A DNA stretch of 64,000 nt, from positions 124,001 through 188,000 of the forward strand of contig NZ_JAYLLH010000004.1 of NCBI RefSeq assembly GCF_035818635.1, read 5' to 3'. Under the pieces are notes generated by a model. The model searched no databases. It saw only the letters and a list, made by a program, of their open reading frames with translations, and had not been told where the DNA came from. Each line of letters begins with the position of its first letter. The first letter of the stretch is position 1. The position numbers and the translations under genes were made by a program. Below are positions 58,394-64,000 of the stretch, in pieces. Source of the DNA: Mesobacterium_A hydrothermale (GTDB lineage: Bacteria; Pseudomonadota; Alphaproteobacteria; Rhodobacterales; Rhodobacteraceae).

Positions 58394-59176
58394 TCAGAGC
58401 GCCAGGTCCGCCCAGACCGGTACGTGATCCGAAGGCTTGTCGCCCGCGCGCACGTCGCGGTCGATCTGACAGTCTGTCATCAGGTCCGCGGCTTGCGGTG
58501 ACAGCAGCAGATGGTCGATGCGGATGCCGTTATTGCGCTGCCACGCGCCGGCTTGATAGTCCCAGAAACTGTAGTGCCCAGGGCCTTGCGTTACCGCACG
58601 AAACGCGTCCGTGAATCCAAGGTTCACAATGCGGCAGAAGGCGGCGCGGGTTTCCGCGCGAAACAGCGCATCTTCGGTCCAGCTTTCGGGCTTTGCGGCA
58701 TCTTCGGGTTGTGGGATCACGTTGTAGTCCCCCGCCATCATCACCGGCATTTCCAGCGCCAGCAGGTCGCGCGCTCGCGCTTCCAATCGGGCCATCCAGG
58801 CCAGCTTGTAATCGTATTTCGGCCCTGGCGCCGGATTGCCATTGGGCAGGTAAAGGCCGCACAGACGGATGGCCTGCGTTTCCCCCATCACCGTCGCTTC
58901 GATCCAGCGGGCCTGTTCATCGCTGTCGTCACCGGGCAAGCCGCGGGTCACGTCCTCCAGCGGGTGTTTTGACAGGATCGCCACGCCGTTGAAGCTTTTC
59001 TGCCCGTGGGTTTCGACCTGATAGCCCAATTCCTCGAAGATTTCGCGCGGGAAGGCGTCGTCGACCGATTTGATTTCCTGCAACAGCACGACATCCGGGT
59101 GCGCCGCGTCCAGCCAGCGCGGCAACGCCTCGATCCGCGCCTTGATGCCGTTGATGTTGAATGTTGCGATCTTCAT
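58394..59176 (-). CDS. xthA: Exodeoxyribonuclease III / AP endonuclease
   Basis: 260 residues from ATG 59176 (SD AGAGGAG). Begins MKIATFNINGIKARIE; metal ligand Glu in LLQEIKS; GLYLPNGNP; catalytic Asp/Asn in MAGDYNVIP; and SDHVPVWADL at the end with the catalytic His. It cuts 5' to abasic sites in base excision repair and has 3'-repair activity. Monocistronic, divergent from the repeat-protein locus. Confidence 0.95.
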   Translation of the reverse strand: MKIATFNINGIKARIEALPRWLDAAHPDVVLLQEIKSVDDAFPREIFEELGYQVETHGQKSFNGVAILSKHPLEDVTRGLPGDDSDEQARWIEATVMGETQAIRLCGLYLPNGNPAPGPKYDYKLAWMARLEARARDLLALEMPVMMAGDYNVIPQPEDAAKPESWTEDALFRAETRAAFCRIVNLGFTDAFRAVTQGPGHYSFWDYQAGAWQRNNGIRIDHLLLSPQAADLMTDCQIDRDVRAGDKPSDHVPVWADLAL

Positions 59177-59409
59177 CGGCGCGCTCCTCTTTCGCCGATC
59201 TATCGCCCAGCGCGCCGTGGCTGGCAACCCGTCGCCCGTGATTCGCGGTTGCGGCAGGGGATTCGTCGCGGATTTCATGCACAGGCCGCACTTTCGGGAA
59301 AAAAACTTTCTTCTGTGGATAAACGCAACAAGCGTCAAAACGTCAGTGGTCTGCAACCTGAAGGTGATGTGGATAGGTGTGAGGATACCGTTTAAATTGA
59401 AATTAGGTG

Positions 59410-59438
59410 TTGAAAAACTCGCTTACGTTGAAATTCTT
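59410..59438 (+). promoter_or_regulatory. Candidate promoter of the FISGSAP-repeat gene
   Basis: TTGAAA (59410-59415), 17-base spacer, ATTCTT (59433-59438), 30 bases before the chosen start in an AT-rich stretch. The match to a vegetative promoter is moderate. Confidence 0.35.
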
Positions 59439-59468
59439 GGGATGCAAACCCGCAACCTGGAGGACATC

Positions 59469-59828
59469 ATGTCGGCAGTTCGTTCACATCTGATTAACCC
59501 TGAAATTCAAAACGCTTCGGTTGAACCGGACATGTTCTGCGGCGATGGCTGCGACCTGTTCATCTCGGGGTCGGCCCCGGCGGAGGAAGCGCTGAGCGTG
59601 ACCGGTGACGCCACGGGCGCGTTCATCTCTGGTTCGGCGCCGCTGTCAGGCAGCCACCACGCAGGCGACGCGACCGGCTTGTTCATCTCCGGTTCCGCAC
59701 CCGCGGCGTCCGCCAGCCACGCAGGTGATGCGACGGACCTGTTCATCTCGGGGTCCGCGCCGGCAAAGGGCGAAATGAGCGACGGCGCGGCGACCGGCCT
59801 GTTCATCTCAGGCTCGAACCCGGCCTGA
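59469..59828 (+). CDS. Repeat protein with five FISGS(A/N)P units, candidate modified peptide precursor
   Basis: 119 residues from ATG 59469 (SD GGAGG five bases before); a less likely start is ATG 59442. Residues 1-29 are a leader-like segment ending DMFCGDGCD with two Cys. Then FISGS starts at residues 31, 52, 72, 92 and 112, a near-perfect 20-residue period: [L/A]-FISGS-[A/N]P, an 8-9-residue variable linker rich in Ser/His/Ala, and GDATG before the next unit. No signal peptide, no membrane span, low charge. The last residue follows the final NP. This is the shape of a multi-core precursor peptide or a structural repeat protein. I recall relatives only as uncharacterised Rhodobacterales proteins. 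Confidence 0.8.
   Translation: MSAVRSHLINPEIQNASVEPDMFCGDGCDLFISGSAPAEEALSVTGDATGAFISGSAPLSGSHHAGDATGLFISGSAPAASASHAGDATDLFISGSAPAKGEMSDGAATGLFISGSNPA
59556..59822 (+). repeat. Tandem repeat, five 60-63-bp coding units
   Basis: Units begin near 59556, 59619, 59679, 59739 and 59799. The core TTCATCTC(G/T/C/A)GG is kept in DNA while linker codons vary. The encoded protein repeat is the unit under selection, not the DNA. Confidence 0.9.
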
Positions 59829-59872
59829 GAACTCGGCCAAAGAGTAAGGCCCAAGAATACGGCCTGAAACCC

Positions 59873-59897
59873 GGCGGAGGCGCCAAGGCGCCCCGCC
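59873..59897 (+). promoter_or_regulatory. Intercistronic hairpin between repeat gene and partner
   Basis: GGCG (59873-59876) and GGCGCC (59879-59884) pair with GGCGCC (59887-59892) and CGCC (59894-59897), with an AA loop and a small internal loop. It is very stable and has no T-tail, so it may stabilise the upstream mRNA or reduce read-through. The partner gene start (SD AGGAG 59909-59913) follows. Confidence 0.6.
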
Positions 59898-59920
59898 TCT
59901 GACAGAGCAGGAGCGTTTTC

Positions 59921-61012
59921 ATGTCAAACGTCGTCGTCCTTCCGATCCGTCGCCGGACCATGGACCCCAGCGACCGGATCGCAGCCCTGGCCACCTGTTT
60001 CGCCACCGGGCGGCGCCGTCAGGAAGACGTGTTCTGGCTGAAGGAAAACGCCGAGTTGCTGAATGTGTTGGAAACCACGCGCTTGCCAGAGCGCGGAGCA
60101 GCGATCAGCGCATATGAGCCGTTCTATGCGTCGCTGATCGACCGCTTCACTTTCTTTCCGCAATACTATCGGTTCCTTCTGTCGATCTGTCTTGACCTCG
60201 AAGACCTTGGGCTTGACGGCGGTGTCGGGGCGCGGCTTGCCGCGCGTGCCGCCGCCGATGACCTGCCAGGGGCCGAACTGTCCGACCTGCAACGCGCCGA
60301 AGCGCGGCGACTGTTCGAACGGCGCGACGTGACGCTTGTACAGGTCGATCCCGGTCTGGATGACCGGCTGCGCGCCTTCGCGGCCCGGACGCCAACCTTT
60401 GCTCTGCCGAACAAGAAGGCCGCGTACGAGCTGACACACATTGTCTTTTATCTGAGCGAATATGGCCGCCGCGATCCGCGCTTGCCGCAAGAAGCGCTGA
60501 CCAGCCTGCACTATGCCGGACTTCTGGCCTGGATCGACGGCAACGCCGATCTGCTGGCAGAGGTCTCCGTCGCCTTGCGTTTCGCCAACGCAGGCGTACC
60601 TGCGATTTGGGAAACCTGGCTAGAGCAGCAACGCCATGGAGCGCATGTTCGCGCCGACGACGGGCACGCCGCCCCTCGCGATGACTACCATGCCTGGATG
60701 ATGCTGTCGTGGCACGCGGCGCTGTCCGGTCGCCCCAGTTTCCCAGGTGTTCCGGACGCCGGTCGGTTGACGTTTCACAGCGCGCCACAAACAGGATCCA
60801 TCCTGCGGGAACTGTCGCAAGTGCTTTACCAGATGGATGGGCGTGATCGCGGCGTGTCGGAGGGCATGCGCCGGTCCCTGCGCGAGAAGCTTGCGCCGGC
60901 AAGTTGGGAATGGCTGTGCGCCGCCGAAGCCGCAACCCCCGCGTTTGGTGCATTTTTCGAAACGTTCGTGCGGGCCGAACATATGCCGGCGCGGTTGCTG
61001 CGTCGGATATGA
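59921..61012 (+). CDS. Uncharacterised partner protein of the FISGSAP-repeat gene
   Basis: 363 residues. Mainly helical. Visible features: MSNVVVLPIRRR at the N-terminus, EDVFWLKENAELLNVLE, a block NKKAAYELTHIVFYLSEYGRRDPRL near residue 165 that looks like a conserved core with an E and H, then ALRFANAGVPAIWETWLEQQ and a DDYHAWMMLSWHAALSGRPSF segment. Several conserved-looking His, Asp and Trp residues suggest an enzyme or substrate receptor, but no standard catalytic family is recognised. It is 92 bases downstream of the repeat gene, same strand, and converges on the Fe-S carrier gene seven bases later. A role in modifying, exporting or binding the repeat protein is inference. Confidence 0.8.
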   Translation: MSNVVVLPIRRRTMDPSDRIAALATCFATGRRRQEDVFWLKENAELLNVLETTRLPERGAAISAYEPFYASLIDRFTFFPQYYRFLLSICLDLEDLGLDGGVGARLAARAAADDLPGAELSDLQRAEARRLFERRDVTLVQVDPGLDDRLRAFAARTPTFALPNKKAAYELTHIVFYLSEYGRRDPRLPQEALTSLHYAGLLAWIDGNADLLAEVSVALRFANAGVPAIWETWLEQQRHGAHVRADDGHAAPRDDYHAWMMLSWHAALSGRPSFPGVPDAGRLTFHSAPQTGSILRELSQVLYQMDGRDRGVSEGMRRSLREKLAPASWEWLCAAEAATPAFGAFFETFVRAEHMPARLLRRI

Positions 61013-61018
61013 CGTGTC

Positions 61019-61342
61019 CTACATCGAGAAACTGATGCCGCAACCGCAAGAGGACGCGGCGTTGGGGTTCTCGATCACGAAACGCGCGCCGATCAGTTCA
61101 TCGCTGAAATCGATCGTTGCGCCAGCCAGGAACGGCAGAGACACCGAATCCACCACCACGCATTCACCGCCACCTTCAAGCCGCAGATCGTCGGGGTGCG
61201 GTTCGTCCAGCCGGATGTCGTACTGGAACCCGGAACAGCCGCCGCCTTCGACGGCGACGCGCAACGCCTTGCCGCCTGCGCCGGCTTCGATCTCGGCCAA
61301 ACGGGCGAAGGCCCTGTCGGTAACTTTCGGGGGCAGCTGCAT
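61019..61342 (-). CDS. A-type iron-sulfur carrier protein (IscA/ErpA family)
   Basis: 107 residues from ATG 61342. The three cluster Cys are in GGCSGFQYD and SSCGCGISF. HesB-like fold with VTDRAFARLAEIEAG at the start. It passes 2Fe-2S or 4Fe-4S clusters to apo-proteins. IscA and ErpA cannot be separated by eye. Divergent from dgt. Confidence 0.93.
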   Translation of the reverse strand: MQLPPKVTDRAFARLAEIEAGAGGKALRVAVEGGGCSGFQYDIRLDEPHPDDLRLEGGGECVVVDSVSLPFLAGATIDFSDELIGARFVIENPNAASSCGCGISFSM

Positions 61343-61425
61343 CAGTCGGTCTCCATCACGGTTTCCCTTTGGAACAGCTTGGAATATATGGGGCGCAGGG
61401 ACAGGCGACAAGGACAGACAGGCAG

Positions 61426-62625
61426 ATGCAGGCGCCCTTTGCAAGCGACCCCCTGCGGTCGCGCGGACGATTGGTGGCCGAGGAGGAAAGCGCCTTCCGG
61501 TCGTGTTTCCAGCGCGACCGAGACAGGATCATCCACGCTTCCGCATTCCGGCGGCTGAAACACAAGACCCAGGTTTTCATCGAACATGAAGGCGATTTCT
61601 ATCGCACGCGTTTGACCCATTCGATCGAAGTGGCACAGGTGGCGCGGACCATCGCCGGTGCGCTTGGTCTGAATTCCGAACTGACCGAGGCCGTGGCGCT
61701 GGCGCACGACCTTGGCCACACACCCTTTGGGCATACCGGTGAAGATGCTTTGTCGGAACTGATGGCGCCTTATGGCGGGTTCGATCACAACGCGCAGGCG
61801 ATCCGCATCGTAACCTCTCTGGAACGGCATTATGCCGAGTTTGACGGCTTGAACCTGACCTGGGAAACGCTGGAAGGCATCGCCAAGCACAATGGCCCGG
61901 TCACCCATCGCGACGGTCGCCCGATCAAGGGCGACGCGGTGCCCTGGGCACTGGCCGAATACAACGCGACGCATGACCTTGAGCTGTGGACCCATGCCAG
62001 CGCCGAAGCGCAGGTGGCCGCGCTGTCAGATGACATCGCCTATAACAATCACGACCTGCACGACGGGTTGCGGGCCGAGCTGTTTTCCACCGACGAACTG
62101 GCTGACCTGCCAATCCTGGCCGAATGCTTTGCCGAGGTCGACCGCAAGTACCCCGGGCTGAATTACTATCGTCGCCGGCACGAGGCGCTGCGGCGTTTTT
62201 TCGGCGTGCTGGTTGAGGACGTGATCGACAATGCTCGCGCAGTGCTGACACAACTGGATGCCCGCGACGTAAGCGAGATCCGGGACGCCGAGCGAATGAT
62301 GATCTATTTCACGCCCGCGCTGTGGACCGATCTGAAGGTGATCCGCAGCTTCCTGTTCCATCGCATGTACCGTGCGCCGGCGGTTGTCGCGATGCGCAAG
62401 GAGGTGACCGAGGTGGTGCGCGAACTGTTCCCGCTGTTCATGGAGCGCCCGGACCTGCTGCCGAAACAGTGGCGCAAGGACGTGGCGGAGCTGTCGGGCG
62501 AAACCGAGTTGGCGCGGATCGTCAGCGACTACATTGCCGGGATGACCGACCGTTTCGCATTGCAACTGCACGACCGGCTGCTGGGGGGGCGCGATATGCC
62601 GCCACCGGTGCATGACCCGGTCTGA
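61426..62625 (+). CDS. dgt: Deoxyguanosinetriphosphate triphosphohydrolase-like protein
   Basis: 399 residues from ATG 61426. HD-domain ligands in RTRLTHSIEVAQ (His65), LAHDLGHTPFGHTGE (His94, Asp95) and a later ALSDDIAYNNHDLHDG. FRRLKHKTQVF is the usual family signature near residue 41. It hydrolyses dNTPs to nucleosides plus triphosphate. The usual neighbour of an A-type Fe-S carrier in Rhodobacteraceae. Confidence 0.93.
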   Translation: MQAPFASDPLRSRGRLVAEEESAFRSCFQRDRDRIIHASAFRRLKHKTQVFIEHEGDFYRTRLTHSIEVAQVARTIAGALGLNSELTEAVALAHDLGHTPFGHTGEDALSELMAPYGGFDHNAQAIRIVTSLERHYAEFDGLNLTWETLEGIAKHNGPVTHRDGRPIKGDAVPWALAEYNATHDLELWTHASAEAQVAALSDDIAYNNHDLHDGLRAELFSTDELADLPILAECFAEVDRKYPGLNYYRRRHEALRRFFGVLVEDVIDNARAVLTQLDARDVSEIRDAERMMIYFTPALWTDLKVIRSFLFHRMYRAPAVVAMRKEVTEVVRELFPLFMERPDLLPKQWRKDVAELSGETELARIVSDYIAGMTDRFALQLHDRLLGGRDMPPPVHDPV

Positions 62626-62640
62626 CGCCGAGTAACCCAG

Positions 62641-62730
62641 TTTCGGACCGGGCTGGTGCCCGGTCCGACCCGCTGGGGGACGCTGTCCCCCAGACCCCCT
62701 GAGGTATTTTCAAAACAAAAGACGCAGAAG
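62641..62730 (+). repeat. Extragenic repeat copy 7 (variant B)
   Basis: After the dgt stop: dyads GACCGGGCTGGTGCCCGGTC and CTGGGGGACGCTGTCCCCCAG, then ACCCCCTGAGGTATTTTC and AAAACAAAAGAC. Same core variant as the copy at 38098. Confidence 0.78.
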
Positions 62731-62749
62731 GCGGAACGGGAGGTGATGG

Positions 62750-64000
62750 ATGGCTTTGGCTGAAACGGCGGGACTGCCGGCGGTTCTGGGGCTGGCGCTG
62801 GTGGGCGGGCTGGGCGTTGGCGCGCAGTGGCTGGCGTGGCGGCTGCGGCTTCCGGCCATCGTGCTGATGCTGGCGGCCGGCCTGATCGTCGGCCCGGGGT
62901 TGGGGGTGCTGGATCCCGCGCGCGACATCGGTGCGTTGTTGCAGCCGATGATTGCCGTAGCTGTGGCGATCATTCTGTTCGAGGGCGGGCTGACGCTGAA
63001 TTTCAGCAGCCTGGCGGATGCCGCGCGCGGGGTGCGGCGGCTGGTGGTGCTGGGGGCGCCCCTGGGGTGGATGGCCTCGACCCTGGCGTTGCATCTTGCG
63101 GCGGGATTGGATTGGGCGACCTCGGCCGTCTTTGGCGGCATTCTGATCGTGACCGGTCCCACCGTGATTGCACCGCTTTTGCGGCAGGCACGCTTACGCC
63201 GCCGCCCGGCCGCGCTGTTGCAATGGGAGGCGATCGTCAATGACCCCGTCGGCGCGCTGGCCGCGGTGTTGGCGTTCGAGGTTGTCGGTGTTGTGATGAC
63301 GGCAACCGGGCCCGGACATGCGGTGGCAGCACTGGCCGGCGGTATCGCGCTGGCCACGGCACTGGGCGCCGCGGCGGGCTGGGGGCTGGCCCGGGCCTTT
63401 GCCAACGCCTGGGTGCCGGAATACATGAAGGTCGCGGTGCTGTTTGTGGCAGTGCTGGCGGTATTTGCCGTGTCTGACGCGGTGCTGCATGAAAGCGGAC
63501 TTCTGGCGGTGACAGTCATGGGGGTCTGGATCGCAAACGCGCATCTGCCCAGCTATGCCGAGATCCGGCGGTTCAAGGAACACGCCACCGTGCTGCTGGT
63601 GTCGGGCGTCTTTATCCTGCTGGCCGCCAACATGGACCGAGAGACGCTGGCGGCGCTGGACTGGCGGGCGGCCATATTCGTTCTGTCGGTGATCCTGGTC
63701 GCGCGGCCGATACCGGTACTGCTGGCGCTGGCGTTTTCCGATGTGCCTTGGAAGGAACGCCTTTTGGTGGCCTTTACCGGGCCGCGTGGCGTGGTGCTGG
63801 TGGCAGTGGCCGGCCTGTTCGGCGAACGGCTGGTGGCGATGGGGCTGGAGGATGGCGCGCGGATCGCGCCGTTGGCGTTTGCGCTGGTGGCGGCAACGGT
63901 CGTCCTGCATGGATTTACCCTGGCACCCCTGGCGCGCTTTCTGGGGCTGAGCGCGGGCGAGGCGCCTGGTGTTGTCCTTGTGGGCGGATCGCCATGGTCG
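62750..64000 (+). CDS. Cation:proton antiporter, CPA1/NhaP type (cut by window edge)
   Basis: 417 codons from ATG 62750 (SD GGGAGG), continuing past the window. About 12 membrane helices are visible: the early GLIVGPGLGVLDPARD, LFEGGLTLNFSSL, the conserved TGPTVIAPLLRQARLRRRPAALLQWEAIVNDPVGA (ND motif of CPA1), and FTGPRGVVLVAVAGLF. The sequence at the end (GVVLVGGSPWS) may begin a TrkA-N-like nucleotide-binding domain. It should exchange Na+ or K+ for H+ in the inner membrane. The last part of the gene is missing. Confidence 0.9.
   Translation, partial: MALAETAGLPAVLGLALVGGLGVGAQWLAWRLRLPAIVLMLAAGLIVGPGLGVLDPARDIGALLQPMIAVAVAIILFEGGLTLNFSSLADAARGVRRLVVLGAPLGWMASTLALHLAAGLDWATSAVFGGILIVTGPTVIAPLLRQARLRRRPAALLQWEAIVNDPVGALAAVLAFEVVGVVMTATGPGHAVAALAGGIALATALGAAAGWGLARAFANAWVPEYMKVAVLFVAVLAVFAVSDAVLHESGLLAVTVMGVWIANAHLPSYAEIRRFKEHATVLLVSGVFILLAANMDRETLAALDWRAAIFVLSVILVARPIPVLLALAFSDVPWKERLLVAFTGPRGVVLVAVAGLFGERLVAMGLEDGARIAPLAFALVAATVVLHGFTLAPLARFLGLSAGEAPGVVLVGGSPWS

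Noticed and set aside
59556..59822. CRISPR-like regularly spaced repeats
   Set aside because: The 60-63-bp periodicity is coding: five in-frame FISGS(A/N)P units. Repeats are not identical in DNA and there are no cas genes.

Overview
The window is high-GC chromosomal DNA from an alphaproteobacterium. It is almost certainly a member of the Rhodobacteraceae (Roseobacter group). The gene order pyrH-frr-uppS-cdsA-dxr-rseP-bamA-skp-fabZ-lpxA-lpxI-lpxB, the use of LpxI, a metal-site-degenerate DksA, a Mg-type HemB and a split-MetH-like pterin-binding methyltransferase all fit that group. No tRNA, rRNA, IS element, phage or CRISPR array was seen. Both ends are cut inside genes: infC on the left, reading out of the window, and a CPA1-type antiporter on the right.

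Layout. 1-2.7 kb: infC (AUA start), an alanine-rich membrane-anchored protein, ssb and a small lytic transglycosylase. 3.0-9.3 kb: a peptide/oligopeptide ABC transporter on the minus strand (Tat-signal binding protein, attenuator hairpin, two permeases, a fused double ATPase). 9.5-11.3 kb: miaA and an AraC regulator. 11.4-23.5 kb: a long plus-strand envelope and lipid run covering translation (pyrH, frr), isoprenoid, phospholipid and lipid A synthesis and outer-membrane assembly; an unannotated 42-residue membrane peptide lies between rseP and bamA. 23.5-28.7 kb: an IalB-family protein, a non-coding region that appears to carry two small RNAs, a HerA-like ATPase, a SYLF lipoprotein, hemB and a membrane protein. 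28.8-32.5 kb: mfd and a frameshifted excalibur-type gene. 32.6-36.7 kb: a delta-class carbonic anhydrase and a one-carbon operon (small conserved protein, MTHF-reductase-like protein, HAD hydrolase, pterin-binding methyltransferase). 37-39.2 kb: ppx/gppA, rlmE and a small gene.

40-49 kb is a carnitine catabolism locus. A CdhR-type regulator is divergent from an operon with a BKACE (3-dehydrocarnitine cleavage), two small lipoproteins, an SGNH esterase, an SDR, an L-carnitine dehydrogenase fused to a thioesterase, an acyl-CoA dehydrogenase, an acyl-CoA ligase and a CaiD-like hydratase. The expected flow is gamma-butyrobetaine or crotonobetaine via CoA esters to carnitine, then 3-dehydrocarnitine, betainyl-CoA and betaine.

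49-64 kb: an amino-acid-oxidase-type flavoprotein, a VWA protein and a MoxR ATPase separated by four genes, a DUF2927-like lipoprotein, a GNAT, an AEC transporter, a periplasmic protein with a C-terminal domain resembling the VHL beta domain, dksA, a flavin monooxygenase, an exonuclease III-like nuclease, an A-type Fe-S carrier, dgt and the antiporter. Between the nuclease and the Fe-S carrier is the most novel locus: a 119-residue protein made largely of five FISGS(A/N)P repeats, an intercistronic hairpin, and a 363-residue partner of unknown function. At least seven copies of a hairpin-plus-core extragenic repeat are scattered through the window, six of them just downstream of genes.
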